From NCBI RefSeq assembly GCF_040802235.1, contig NC_133167.1, forward strand, positions 11,400,501 to 11,464,500: DNA of 64,000 nucleotides, given 5' to 3'. A model generated the notes under the pieces. The model saw nothing but the letters and a program-made list of their open reading frames with translations, was not told where the DNA came from and searched no databases. The stretch's first letter is position 1; every line of letters starts with the position of its first letter. Source of the stretch: Manis javanica (Eukaryota; Chordata; Mammalia; Pholidota; Manidae). Made by a program: the position numbers and the translations under genes. Positions 1 to 11,513 of the stretch are shown here, in pieces.

Positions 1-2774
1 ATAGAAGTCTTCTATATATTTTGCTAGATTTATGTTATTGCATTCTTAAGCAATTATAAATGGTATAGTATTTTCAATTTTGGTGTCAATGTGTTCATTG
101 CAACAGAAATACAATAGATTTTTCCATGTTTCTCTAGTACCCTGCAATGTTGCTGAAGTCACTTATTAGTTCTAGGAGTGATTTTTATTTGATTTTTTTC
201 ATAAAATTGTTGGGATTTTCTAGATAGCTATGCCACTTAAAAATATGGAGAGTTTTCTTTCTTCATTTACATTCTGCATGTTTTTTATTTCTTTTTCTTG
301 CCTTAATGTATTGGATAGAACTTCCAGCACTATGTCAAATAAGGGTAACAAATGTGAACATCTTTGCCCTTTTCCCAGAATCAAGGGGAAACATTCAGTC
401 TTTCACTATTAATTATGTTGATAGCTGTAGGTTTTTATGGGGCTCTTTATCAGATTGAGGAAGTGTCCCTTTGTTTCTATCTTTCTGAGTGTATTTAATC
501 ATTTATAGGTTTTTGAAGTTTTTCTGCATCCTGTGATTTTTCTTCTTTAGCCTGTTCATGTGGTGTTTTATATTGGTTGCTTTATGAATATTGAATAAGC
601 TTTGGAAAAAAACACATCTATCCACTGTGATTGTATCATTTTTAAAAATCATTCAGTTATTGTAATGGATTATATCCTAGTCTTTGAATAAACTCAATAT
701 GGTCATGATATATTGTCCTTTTCTTATATTGTTATATGTGTTTTGTTAATATTTCCTTATGGAATAGTTTATCTATGTTTTTGAATGAGACTGTCCTGTA
801 ATTTCCCTTTTTGAAATTGGATGTCAGATATTTTTATCAAGGTTATACTGACCTTACAAAGTGAGTGAGAAAATATTCCATCTATTTCCAATTTTTGGAA
901 GAAATTATATGTGTTCATTGTTACTTCTTCTTAATTTGTTTGGTAGAATTCACTAGTGAATTCTTTTCAGCCTTGGTAATTTGCATTTTTCTAGGAATTT
1001 GCCATTTCATCTAGTGTTTCAGTTTTATTGCTTTAAAGTTGATCATGGTGCCTTTTAAATGTCTGTGGTATTACAACTGATGTTATTGTTTTCAGTCCTC
1101 GCTACTTGACTTTCCACGCTATGACTCTCTTTCGCCGCTGATCAATATTATAAGGGATGTATCAATTATAGTAGTCTATTTGAAATACTGATCTTTGTTT
1201 TTTTTATTGTATATTTGTTTCCTGTTTTATTATTTTCTACTCTTTATTATTTTTCCTTCCATTTTATTTGGACTTAATTTGATATTAATATTACAACTTC
1301 TTGAAAAGGATTCTTAGATTATTATTTTCTGCCTCCCTTCTTATCTAATAAATTAATTTTAGGCCAAAATTTCTCTATAAGCCCAGCTGTGCTGGCTCTC
1401 AGCTCCATGTTGAAATATGGAATAGTTTTATACATATTGAGTTCAATGTATTTTCTAATTTTCACTGGAATTCATTTTATGAAGCATATTTCTCTATTCT
1501 TCATTTTCCAAACATATGGGGATTTTTAAGTTTGTTTTTTGTTTTAATTGATTTCTAGATTTAGAAATTAACCATGCATTGTTTGAATTCTATGATGTGT
1601 TGAGACTGGCTTTATTGCTAGCAAATGATCAATTTTGTTGAATATTTCATGGTCACTTGTAAGAAAACCCACACATTTATTTTGCAATTGTTAGGTAGAG
1701 TATTTTTATATATTCATTATGCCAAGTCTAGAACTGTTATTCAGATCTATATGTGTAAAACCTTTTTAATTTGCTTGTACTATAAACTACTAGAACACTT
1801 TTTTTTAAGACCTTCCAGTTTTTAAGTTTGATTTTTTCTGCTCGTTTTGTCAATTTTTGCTTTATATATTTGGTCTTTATGTATGCAAATAGTCTTTGTG
1901 TACACATAGGGACCATGTGGACATACATTAAAATTGACTTTTATGGTTTTAATTGAGCATTTTGCATTTCATTTTTCTCTCCATTCTTAGCATATCAGTT
2001 ACACTTTTTAAAACAATTTTTAGTGAATGCCCTAGAGTTTAGAACTAATCCAACCAAGTCCACTTTTGAATAACAATGCACCACTTCATGGGCAGTTTAA
2101 GTACCTTATACTAACAGAATATTCCTAATTCTTGTCTAGTCCTTTTCTTCATTGCTGTCATTCATTTCACCAATACATAAGCATACATAATCAAATACAT
2201 TGTTGCTATTGTTATTTTGAACATGCTATGACCTGTTAGATGAATTAAGGAAAACAAAACTCTTTATATTATTTTGTTTATTCACTCACTCATGTTCTTC
2301 CTGTTTTTACATAGATCTGCATTTTTGACCTATATCATTTCTCTTCTCTCTGAAGAACTTCTTTTAACCTTTCTCTCAAGGCAATATTGGGTGGATGTTG
2401 TTATTTTGTGTGTATACTTCATGAGCTTCTTGAACCATAAACATAAGTCTTTTATAAAATATCTGATTTTAGGCTACCATTTCCTAAAATATTTTGTCTT
2501 TTCCTTTCTCTGTTTTGTCTCTTTCTAGGACTACAATTGCATATGTTAGAATTTTTTTTAATTGATCTAAGGTCTCTGAGGCTATGTTAACTTTTCTTCA
2601 TTTTCTTCTCCTTCAGATTAGATAGTTTCTATTGATATTTGTATAAATTTGCTAACTATTTCCTCCATTATCTCTATTTTGTGATTATGTAAGTTCAGTG
2701 ATTTAAAAAAATTCTTATACTAGTTTTTTTCTTATAGAATTTATATTTGACTTTAAATTGTTTCTATTTTTCTG

Positions 2775-3106
2775 GTTGTGGCTAAAATTGCAATATTTCC
2801 AGAATCTCTTGCCTGGCCTTGTGCATCTCAATATCAATAGGTGTTTCCAAGGGGTGGAGAGAAGTAGTCCATCTCCATATCAATAGACAATTAAAAGGGG
2901 GAGCAGGGCATATCTGGACCCTGGACCGGAGAGGTTGGGTGGGGTCCCTTCTTGCAGCCAGGTCACGACAGACATGGTGAGCAGAAGTGGGTGACTGCTT
3001 GTAAGCAATAAATGGGTTTCTCCCACTTTATTTCTCCCTTTGACTGATTTCAGCTTCAAAGGTAATTTGCCCTGAGCTGGGAACTTATTTTCCCCCCAGA
3101 GTTACA
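2775..3106 (+). mobile_element. Solo LTR-like element nested in the L1
   Basis: L1-like sequence stops near 2774 and resumes near 3107. The insert begins TGTGGC (2777) and ends TTACA (3106), the TG...CA pattern of an LTR. It is more GC-rich than its host, has a polyadenylation signal AATAAA at 3007-3012, and then a pyrimidine-rich stretch, as in gammaretrovirus-like LTRs. A possible 4-base target duplication is CTGG before (2772-2775) and CTGA after (3107-3110), imperfect and off by one base. No internal viral genes are present. The class is an inference. Confidence 0.6.
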
Positions 3107-3315
3107 CTGATGCAATTTTCTATTTTTTTATTCTGAGAAGACCTTCATTTATGCCCTTTTCATTGTTAGAACTTTTAAAATATTTTCTGATAAATCCAAC
3201 ATCTGTATCATCTCAGTATTGATCTTTTGATTGTCCTTTCTCTTATAATTGGCCACATTTTCTTAGTTCTTCAAATATCTAATAATATCGTTTTTTACCA
3301 TTGGCGTTGTGAATG

Positions 3316-3343
3316 TTCTATTAGACATATTCTATTAGACATA
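3316..3343. repeat. 14-bp tandem duplication
   Basis: The unit ttctattagacata occurs twice in a row without mismatch, inside the antisense L1. It looks like a local slippage event. Confidence 0.9.
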
Positions 3344-3930
3344 CACATGAAGTTTCTTTGTTTGCTTTCTTTTCTATTCTTTAACATGTAATTAAATTGG
3401 TTGGATTCGAACTGTAAATTCCGTTTCTTGGATGGCAACTCAACCTCAGTAGTTACTTTACATTTTAGAACATGTCCCATACTTGAGCATTTAGAAGTTT
3501 GTCTGAAATCAGAAACCATTTATACAAAAAGTCTGTGGTTCTCGCTTTTCAGTCTTTCCGAGGACTCCTCTCCACGACCTACCAGTGGCTACAGTTGACC
3601 ATATTTTTTTCCTATGGTTCTTAAGGCTGGAAGGTCTTCGGGTTTTCATTCAGAATTTTAGGTGACCCATGTGTAGACGTTGCCTGTACCTCAGTTAAAG
3701 ACCACAAAAACTGGTAACTCACTTATGCCCCTTGCTTCCTCCAAATGTCAATCTCATCCAGAAATGGTGTGCTTTGGGTCTCTCTCTAATGCTTTTAGGT
3801 CATTATGGGGTTTTTTGTTTATATACTTTTTTCAAATTTTATAGCTATCTGTGTAATTAGATAGGATCTTGCAAGAGTTGCTTTGTCACACCAGTGGCAA
3901 AAATCTCATCAGACTCTCTTACCCCGCTGC

Positions 3931-4489
3931 CTAAGGTAAAGAAAAACAAAAATAGCCATGACCCACTAACTTAAATATGCATATAAAATATTTTAAAAGT
4001 CAATTTATACCATTTTACACTTGACTCTGTAAGTCAATTATCCTTTTCAAATCCAATTGGCAAGCACTAATAGCTTAATCCTTTTTGTGTGGGTTATCTT
4101 TAATTTTCACAGTAACAATATTTGTCTAGTTATGATTTATCAACCGCTGTTTGTAAGAAAGAAGTACAAATGCATTTGCTAGTTACTCATAATTAGTCTT
4201 TTAAGCTCTTGCAATTAAATCCAGTGCAACAAACTTTGGATTGCTTGCTTTTCTTTGTGTTGTTTTGTTTCATGATCTACACTGTTGTGTGGCCAGCAGA
4301 CTGTTTACAAAAAAAAATGGCACAACATTTTTGGAAAAAATCTCTATTAAGAGGTTATACATGTATGCCTTGGTTTAATGTGTCAGTAAATAGCATGGAC
4401 TCTGCAATAAAAGAGGTTCTTCTGGTTTTTGATTCAACCAGAACCTTTTCATCAAAGTCTCCTACAGTCACTGTGCCTTTTGTTATAAC
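3931..4489. other. Unassigned AT-rich sequence
   Basis: I recognise no repeat or gene here. The longest open frame of the window (4209-4694, plus strand, 161 codons) starts here, but its first codon is TTG and the first ATG is near 4272. The product is rich in Phe, Leu, Tyr and Ile, as expected from AT-rich DNA. Its 3' part runs into an L2 tail, so I do not call a gene. Confidence 0.5.
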
Positions 4490-4693
4490 CAACACCCTCG
4501 TCCTCAGAGTCCCCTTCCTACTGTATTTTTTCTTTACATTTGTCACCTTAACAGCTTACAACAAATATTATCACCTGTTCTCCCCAAACCAACTAAAATG
4601 GCTGACAGGAATTATGATATGTTTTGTTTATTGCTATTTCTATTACTTCTATAAGTTCTGTCACATAGTAGAGATATTATTTGTTGAATCATG
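4490..4693 (+). mobile_element. LINE-2 3' end, sense
   Basis: The end, near 4655-4690, matches the L2 tail: 'cacatagtagagatatt' followed by 'atttgttgaatcatgaa', corresponding to the 'cacatagtaggcgctcaataaatatttgttgaatgaa' ending. The upstream pyrimidine-rich part fits more loosely. Confidence 0.6.
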
Positions 4694-4697
4694 AACT

Positions 4698-4874
4698 CTG
4701 CCTTCTCTACTTACTAGCTATGTCGTCTCGGGCAAGTTACTCAATCTTCCCAAACCTCAGTTCTTACAGTTTAAGAGTGAGGATATTAATAGTAGCTCTC
4801 ACATCCTGCTTTATTGAAAATGACATGAAATCATTCATCTGAAGAATTTTGCACAGTGTACAGTACCTGGTCTA
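4698..4874 (+). mobile_element. MIR SINE, sense
   Basis: The MIR core is clear: 'cttactagctatgtcgtctc' followed by 'gggcaagttactcaatcttc', then 'cctcagttcttacagttta' and 'gaggatattaatagtagctc'. The end 'cacagtgtacagtacctgg' matches the MIR 3' region. MIR is an ancient tRNA-derived SINE. Confidence 0.85.
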
Positions 4875-4914
4875 ATTATATATATATAATATATATATAT
4901 TATATATATATATT
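4875..4914. repeat. (TA)n microsatellite
   Basis: About 40 bases of TA with a few interruptions, lying exactly between a MIR and an L1 3' end. Confidence 0.9.
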
Positions 4915-5345
4915 TTGAGCTGTGATAGCTCAAAATGGAAAATAAACCCAATGGCCAACTATAACAGAATAAATAAATACATTTTGGTATATTAACATAT
5001 TCATTTATTGTAATAGATTACATAAATGAGAATGAATGCCTGCAACTTCATGGAACATGGATGAAAATTAAAAACATTTAAGTAAACATTTAATCACAGT
5101 TTATAAAATAGGCATCTGTGGTTTATGAGTTGAGAAATGAATAGTATGTTTATCCTTCAAGGGCAGAAGTGCCTTGGAGGCTATTATGGGCCTTTATGGG
5201 GTGTTAGCAATATTCTGTTTTTTGATCTGGGTTTTGGCTGCACAGTTATGTTAAATTTATAAAAATTCATTGAACTCTACACTTTGGATTTATGTACTTT
5301 TTGGGAAGCATGTTTTATTTTAATAGAAATTTACTTGAAATAAAA
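4915..5345 (+). mobile_element. LINE-1 3' UTR fragment (L1M), sense
   Basis: The features are those of an L1M 3' end: 'atggccaactataacagaat', 'ttgaactctacactttggat' and an ending in 'aaatttacttgaaataaaa'. It is 5'-truncated to about 430 bases and has no coding capacity. Confidence 0.7.
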
Positions 5346-7435
5346 TAAGGTACAAACTGAAACACATGATTGTTTTGTGACCTAAATGACCTCTCTTGCA
5401 TGGGCATAAATCCCAAATGTTATTTGATTCAGCTTTTCTCAAGAATTTCATATAGACAGTTTACTTTCTTGTAGAACAAGTAATTTCTTTTTCATTGTTA
5501 TATCACTACCAATTATTCCATGCATTTTAAAATTATATTTAAATGATTTATTCCATTTTTCACAAACTATCAAGGTAGTTTCTAGTAACAAAACAAAGGG
5601 AAAAAAAACCAGATGGCAGACAATAAAATTACAAACAAGAAACAGATGAGGAAGAAAAGAGGCTGCCTTAGAAAAAGTTTCTCAAATATTGAAGTCCTTT
5701 CTTAACATGTTAACAGATAGGGTTCTACATCTAAATCAATATTCCATTAAATATTGACAGTGTTAAATCACTCTCATTATTTTCTGCTACATACTGAGTG
5801 TCTCTACCATACAGTAGTTCTTCATTTACTCTTTTATATCACTAATATTGCATTTTTATTTTTAAATCCAGGCAGGATGTGGTGTTAATAGGGCAGAAAT
5901 AGTGTACATATATATGCATGTGTTTAATTTCATTTCAGAAATTTACTAAAAAATTAGCATTATGTTCTTCAACAAAAAAATCATTGACTGATTTTTAAAT
6001 ACTATAACTTTGATTTATCTCACTTTTCCATTAGATTTATGACATTTAATTTTACATATCTCAACCATCAAGTAGGATGTCATTAGGTTGAAAAATAAGG
6101 AATATGAGCATTTGGAATTCATTTCATCATTTTCCTTTCTCTGTAAATACTGCTTTTGGCCTATTTAGCCATTTTTTTCTAGTAGATTTATTACTGTTTC
6201 AGCTACATATGGACAATAATTGTACAAATGGACAATAGTTGAAGAGATAATGGGTAGAGAAGTCCTAGTTTAGTGACTTTCTAGCGAATTAGAAGGAATG
6301 AGAGATCAATGAATCAATTATTTTTACTGATATCCGTAAAGATCTGGCATTCTGCGCACAGCCTGTTCACCTGTGGCTTTCTGAGAGACCTCTTTTTTTT
6401 CTCTGGGTATTTTCCCTCCTTGCTGCTCCTTCTTTAGTCTATGTTCACATGTTCTCATGTATGAATGAGAGCTGCCTCCCATGACGGCAGTTTCTTCCCT
6501 CTGTATGCCATCGTAAAGACGTCCACTCAAATAATTTTCCATAAACATTGTTTTCACAATGCCACTTCGGAGTTTAAAATCTTCCAGAGATTCCTGATGC
6601 CTAGCAAGTCACCATATTCTCATTCAAATATTTTTGTTCGAATATTTTCTGACAAGCATGATTTTAGGAACTTTGGAAAAGGGTATTAAGACAAATCTTA
6701 TCCTCCTACCAAATATCTAATAAGTCTAGATTAGATTGGAGAAGACTGAACTTTATTGACCTTAATATTTTTTTTCTATCCATTTGATTAAAATTCCTCC
6801 AAACTTTCTATTTCAATCCTATTTGGGGCTTATCTAAATGCTTCTCAAATACTCAGCATTCTGGTTTTGATGCTCTAGTCCATGTTGTTCTGTCATCTTA
6901 AATAACACTCTCCTATCACCCCTTATGCCTCCCCTAATGTAATATACCTTTTCAAGTCCCTGCTCTTTAGAAGACATTCCTGGAACATGGTATTGTTTAT
7001 GCATAACAAATTTAACAAATTACATGAAAGCAGACTTGCATAAAGCAACAGGTATTGGTTGTAACACAGCTTCTGCGGATCAGGAATGCAAGCACAGTTT
7101 GCAACCAAAATGTCTTGGAGCGTCTTAAAGCCTGGTACCTGGTTTCCTTTAGAGAAGGATGTGGGAGGGTAAGACATAGTAAAACAAGAGAGAGAGCACT
7201 AGCGACCCAGAAGTCATGGTCTTGTGTACCCCGTCACGTTCCATCACTTTAACTGTTTCCTTTTCATTAGAAGCAAGCTGCTAGATACAGCAAATACTCA
7301 AGAGGGGGAAATTATACAAAGGCATGAACGTCAAGACGTGGGAATCACTGGGAGCCATGTCACAAGTTGCTGACCACAGTGATGGTGATAATAAAGACCA
7401 TCACAGAACAAAAATTAAAATTAAAATTTATATTT
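5346..7435. other. Unassigned sequence, possible degraded LINE
   Basis: No gene is recognisable. From about 6545 to 6980 the sequence has the loose pattern of an old L2/CR1-type LINE 3' region ('tccagagattcctgatgcc', later 'ccttttcaagtccctgctc'), but the match is too weak to call. The rest is AT-rich and featureless to my reading. Confidence 0.4.
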
Positions 7436-7640
7436 TTGAACATTAATTATTTGCCAGCATGTTGTGGTGTCATATGTTTTCAGTTATTATTCATTTAATC
7501 TCTGAACCGTTTTCTAAGATAGATGCTATCATATTTCCCATTTCATTGATGGAAAAACTGAAAAACAGAAGATTATGTAACTTGTCAAAGGTCCTACTTG
7601 TAAGACCATGTAATAACCTGTTTCTAATTATTGCATGTGT
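7436..7640 (-). mobile_element. MIR SINE, antisense
   Basis: Reads as reverse-complement MIR: 'tatcatatttcccatttcat', 'tgatggaaaaactgaaaaac' and 'gattatgtaacttgtcaaag', corresponding to the antisense 'cccattttacagatgaggaaactg...taacttgcccaagg' core. Confidence 0.75.
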
Positions 7641-7829
7641 GAATAAGCACAAAACAAATTATAAGCCATAAATTCAGTAGTTAATTATATATTGCGCCAT
7701 CGTATTATTACTTCATATAAGCGAGTCATGTTTTCCTGAATGTACCACAATCTTTTGGAGAGAAGAAACTGCATGAATTTATTCTGTATCAATTGCATAT
7801 AAGCACTGTCCTGAGTGAGTCAGGTCTCC

Positions 7830-8200
7830 TTTTGTTGCCAGTAACAAAAAAGCAATACAAAATGGCTTAAGTAGAAAAGGAATTTAATGACTCATATAAC
7901 ATATTGTCCTCCACACCCTGAATCACTCTTCTTTCTTTAGTATTTGCTTCACTCTCAAACAAGATCTCCCTCCACAGTGGGCTTGGAAGTTCTAAGCTTC
8001 TGTCTTCCCAGTTCAGCAATTCTTGGGGAAGGAGAACTCTGTTCGAATCACTATCCTGGAATTGAGTCATTTTGCGTGGCTGGGGAAATATGCTTATCCC
8101 TGAATGAATCACAGTCATTTGGAGGGCAGGTTACTCTCATTGATCAGATAGCCATAAGGACAATGCCCATCTCTGAAACCATGAGATAGAGATGAGTTGT
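7830..8200 (+). mobile_element. Dispersed repeat, family A (unnamed)
   Basis: This matches a mammalian interspersed repeat I know by sequence but cannot name: 'aaaatggcttaagtagaaaa' then 'ggaatttaatgactcatata', later 'gaatgaatcacagtcatttg' followed by 'tactctcattgatcagatag'. A second diverged copy lies at 16540-16880. No coding capacity is seen. Confidence 0.55.
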
Positions 8201-9115
8201 GTTTTGCACTTAACTCAAACCAAATGTTCTTAGAATGAGATTCTTTCCTAAATACTAACAAGATGCCAAAAGTTGGAGGGAAGATTTTTCTGGGCATGCA
8301 AAAAAATAAATGTCCATTAGAATTCATTCAAACTTTGGCCAAAAAAGCAGTTCGTCAAATTGAAATAAAATCTGTCTCCCGGGTACACTTACAAACTCTT
8401 AAACCCATATAAATTTCCTGAGATCCCACCAATATTCAAAGAGTATTTAATTCTTATTAGTGCCTACTATTCTTTTGTCTAAAGGGTCATATTTCCCTCC
8501 ATGGTTCCTCAAAGTAGAAGATTTCAGCTGACATACAATTCTACCTGCTCTTTTCCAAATATTCTTTTGTGTATTTGTATCCCACTGAACACTACTTCTG
8601 TAGTATCAGGAATGGAATAATCCATGAGAAGTGAGACAGATGAGGAATTTGGCAGCATTATCCCCTCCATAAGCCTAGGTACTCTCCTTTTCCTCTTGAA
8701 AGATGGAGTATCATCACATGAACAGGTAACGTGCCAGGAGCCCTGCCATTGAGGCAGTAAGGATCAGAGGAACCTGGATTATTAGTTACAGGTTGGTAAA
8801 CGGACTCAACTGTATATCTGTCGGAACAGGGATGTGGCATATATCCTATGTCATAAACAGACAGGGCTCTATATGGTGTATTTCCAGTCGATCTTGATGG
8901 TGGAAAAAGGTAGTAGAGTCCTAACAGTTTCAATCCTTTAATCGAGTCCATGATGTTGGGTCCTGACAGACCTTCAAGTTTAGACCAGAATCCCAAACAC
9001 TGACTGACCTAATCAGGAGGCTGGAACCAGCCTTGTGGGAGGGAAGAAGAGCTAAGAATAATTCAGGAGTTTAAAAGTTTCCATCAGTGACAGATCTTAA
9101 GTCCACCATCTTTAA
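8201..9115. other. Unassigned sequence with a 112-codon minus-strand open frame
   Basis: No repeat is recognised. On the minus strand 8658-8996 stays open for 112 codons; the first codon is TTG and the first ATG is 15 codons in. The product includes PGSSDPYCLNGRAPGTLPVH and is less hydrophobic and AT-skewed than other random frames here, but I recognise no family, and no splice-site pattern stands out. I do not call it a gene. Confidence 0.4.
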
Positions 9116-9790
9116 TCTGGACCACGGCAGCACCCTCACTACTAGGCTTCTTGCTCTCTTTTGTCCATTCCTCCTAGAGTCCACTCTCTACAAGACAGGT
9201 CAGCTCATCTTTTAAAATCTAAATAAGAGCATGTGAATATCATACATGTTTAAAATTCTCTAATGCATGCTTTCTGTAGTTAGAAATCCTTTTCTTGGCC
9301 TCTGAGGCCCTCCTGAATCTGGCCCCCATCGACTTTTCTAACCTCACCCTTTCTTTTGTCCTCTTCAGCTTCTTGGCTTCTTTACATGATCATACAAAAC
9401 TCATGTCCAAATAAGAAAATTTTCACTTGCTATACACACTGCCTAAAGTGTCCTTCCCTTGCATGACTGGCTATTTTTCATCACTGAAGTAATCAACTAA
9501 AATGTTTCTTCGTCAGAGAGGGCTTTCTGGACCACCTTATCTAAAGGACATTATTTCATAACCCATTTCACTTTGTTCCAACATTTTATTCCATTTAGTG
9601 CTTCTAGAACTTCTTCAAGACTAAAGAAAAGTCTTTTTTTTTTGGTCTCCTTGTCCTTGGTAGTAAGATTGTGAGGATATGGGTCTTATCTATGTTTTTT
9701 TTTTTTTTAATGGTTGCATACTGGCTCTAAAGCAATACTAGGACAGGACATAGCAGAGGCTTAACATTTTGTTTGGTAAGTGAATAAACA
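9116..9790 (+). mobile_element. LINE-2 3' end, sense
   Basis: A long L2 match: 'cttggcctctgaggccctcc' with 'tgaatctggcccccatcgac', then 'tcttcgtcagagagggcttt' followed by 'ctggaccaccttatctaaa', and an ending in 'gaggcttaacattttgtttg'. These are the conserved blocks of the L2 3' coding and UTR region. It is degraded and inactive. Confidence 0.85.
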
Positions 9791-9879
9791 ATTATTTTAA
9801 GAGCAACATAGCAAATTCTAATAATATTAAAACTGTTTTGTCAATCTATAGGGATTCTGTGGAGTACACTGAAGAATGA

Positions 9880-10005
9880 ACTATTTGTCTGTGCCTCAGA
9901 AACTATCTGTAAAGTTTGCAGAACTACCTGTAAAGCAGAGATCATTACCGTGCCTGCTTCATAGGGCTGCTATGGGACTTAAATGACAATATATATTTAA
10001 CTCTC
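9880..10005 (+). mobile_element. MIR SINE fragment, sense
   Basis: The 3' half of MIR is visible: 'agagatcattaccgtgcctg', 'cttcatagggctgctatggg' and 'acttaaatgacaatatat', matching 'cctcatagggttgttgtgaggattaaatgag'. Confidence 0.65.
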
Positions 10006-10139
10006 ATAACTGTGTATACAATGAAATATTATGTGACCTCCATAAGGATGATCTTAGAAACTATGAAGATGCTGCAACCATGCGTGAAACTATACAGTAC
10101 ATGGAAATCTCTCCCCTACTTTTGATTTCTTTCTAAATC

Positions 10140-10760
10140 ATCATGTGTAAGTGAATTATTTAAGATGCTAATTTGTGTTCCAAACTCATATATGCTGGGT
10201 TAGCAATTTACAGCATCTGTTTCTCAGTACTGTTTTGGACCTGTGATACAATCTTGCAGCTGGAAGGTCACATGAATAGACACTAATAGGAAAACAGTGA
10301 TCACTTTTAAACACTGGACCAAATTAACCCAGATGAGTAAGAACAGCCTTTCTCTATTATGATTGGATGATATTATTGTCACTTAGGTAAAAATGTCTTA
10401 ACAGTAGTCATGTCACTTATTTCCTGGTATTAATCTTGACCTTTCACGTTGAGTATTTGCATTCTGTTGCATTAAGATGTGTTGATTGAAGTATAGATGG
10501 GGGCACTGCCCTTGTTGCATCATTCGTAATGTGAGGCAAGATAAATTTAAGAACTGCACCTGTTATGAAATCTTTAGTCACCACTGACTGCTAATTGAGT
10601 TTCAGTTTCACAGCTACATTTCTATTTGTGAATATGTAAACACTAAAATTCAACTAAGCTTTTGAGAAGGCTTAAATAAGTTGAAAATGTCTGACTTTTA
10701 ATTAACTACCTGGATTATTACATTTCCCTGATCTTGGGTCCTAATCTGTAAAATAAATGG
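10140..10760. other. Repeat-free stretch, possible conserved non-coding element
   Basis: No transposon, simple repeat or open frame of note. It contains clustered AT-rich homeodomain-like cores (TAATTGAG, TTAATTAAC), TGACCTTTCA-like and TATTTGCAT words. The composition resembles developmental enhancers, but conservation cannot be tested from one sequence. This is inference. Confidence 0.25.
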
Positions 10761-11338
10761 ATAAAACTTGATTTTTAGATCTTTCTCATCTGATATTCTC
10801 TAATCTATTAAGAGATGGGGAAAACACTGGCTATAAGCACAAGTGAAAGATTAGTGACAGTGATGTTATGTGAAAAGCATATTTAAATTTTTTCTTTTGT
10901 TTAATTGGGTACCCTTATATATTGTGAAATTATTACCATAGAATTAGTTAATACCTCTATCACCTCACATTATTACTTTTTTTTGTGGTGAGAGCATGTC
11001 ATATTTACTCTCTTACCAACTTTCAAGTATACAATGGAGTAGTGTTAACTATAGTCAGAGTCACCATGTTCTACATTAGATTCCCAGAACATTTCATCTT
11101 ATAATGGAAATTTGTACCCTTTGACTGGCACTTTCCATTTTGCCTGCTCCTTCAACGCCTTACAATGACCATTCTACTCTATTTCTACAAAATCCACTTT
11201 TTTTAGATCCTACATATAAGCCATGTCATATAGTATTTGTGTTTCACTTATATGTTTGTGACTCATTTCACTTAGCATAATGCTCTCAAGTTTCATCCAC
11301 CTTGTCAAAATGGCAGGATTTCCATCTTTCTCCTGACA

Positions 11339-11366
<28 letters not shown>
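11339..11366. repeat. (GT)14 microsatellite inside L1
   Basis: A clean GT run at the place where antisense L1 normally reads 'ccattgtgtatat'; it grew from the L1's own seed sequence. Confidence 0.95.
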
Positions 11367-11369
<3 letters not shown>

Positions 11370-11438
11370 CTGACACTTCGTTTGTTTCCTTACCTTGGTT
11401 ACTGTGAATAATGTTGCAATGAACATTAATTCTGTTTC

Positions 11439-11513
11439 ATATATATATATATATGGATATAGTGAAATTTTATATATATATATAATTTATATATATATAT
11501 ATATATATATATA
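11439..11513. repeat. Interrupted (TA)n microsatellite inside L1
   Basis: Two TA runs separated by 'ggatatagtgaaattt' and a short break. The L1 sequence on the left belongs near the C-terminal end of ORF2 and that on the right to the reverse-transcriptase region, so the repeat marks an internal deletion of roughly a kilobase. Confidence 0.9.

Larger units (their letters stand above)
1..3930 (-). mobile_element. LINE-1 (old L1M type), 5' part, antisense, decayed
   Basis: The plus strand reads as the reverse complement of L1. The first ~900 bases match the antisense reverse-transcriptase part of ORF2 (for example 'gctgaagtcacttattagtt', the usual 'tgctgaa...ttattagttcta' signature). About 1560-1740 matches the antisense endonuclease part. 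About 1960-2400 and 3140-3900 match the antisense 5' region typical of L1M elements, such as 'aaatccaacatctgtatcat' near 3194. The 3' half lies beyond the left edge. All frames are broken, so it is inactive. A short LTR splits it near 2.8-3.1 kb. The right limit is approximate. Confidence 0.85.

Noticed and set aside
4209..4694. Longest open frame in the window (161 codons, plus strand)
   Set aside because: Starts at TTG, has an AT-driven hydrophobic product, and its 3' part is an L2 tail. A frame of this length is expected by chance in 64 kb over six frames.
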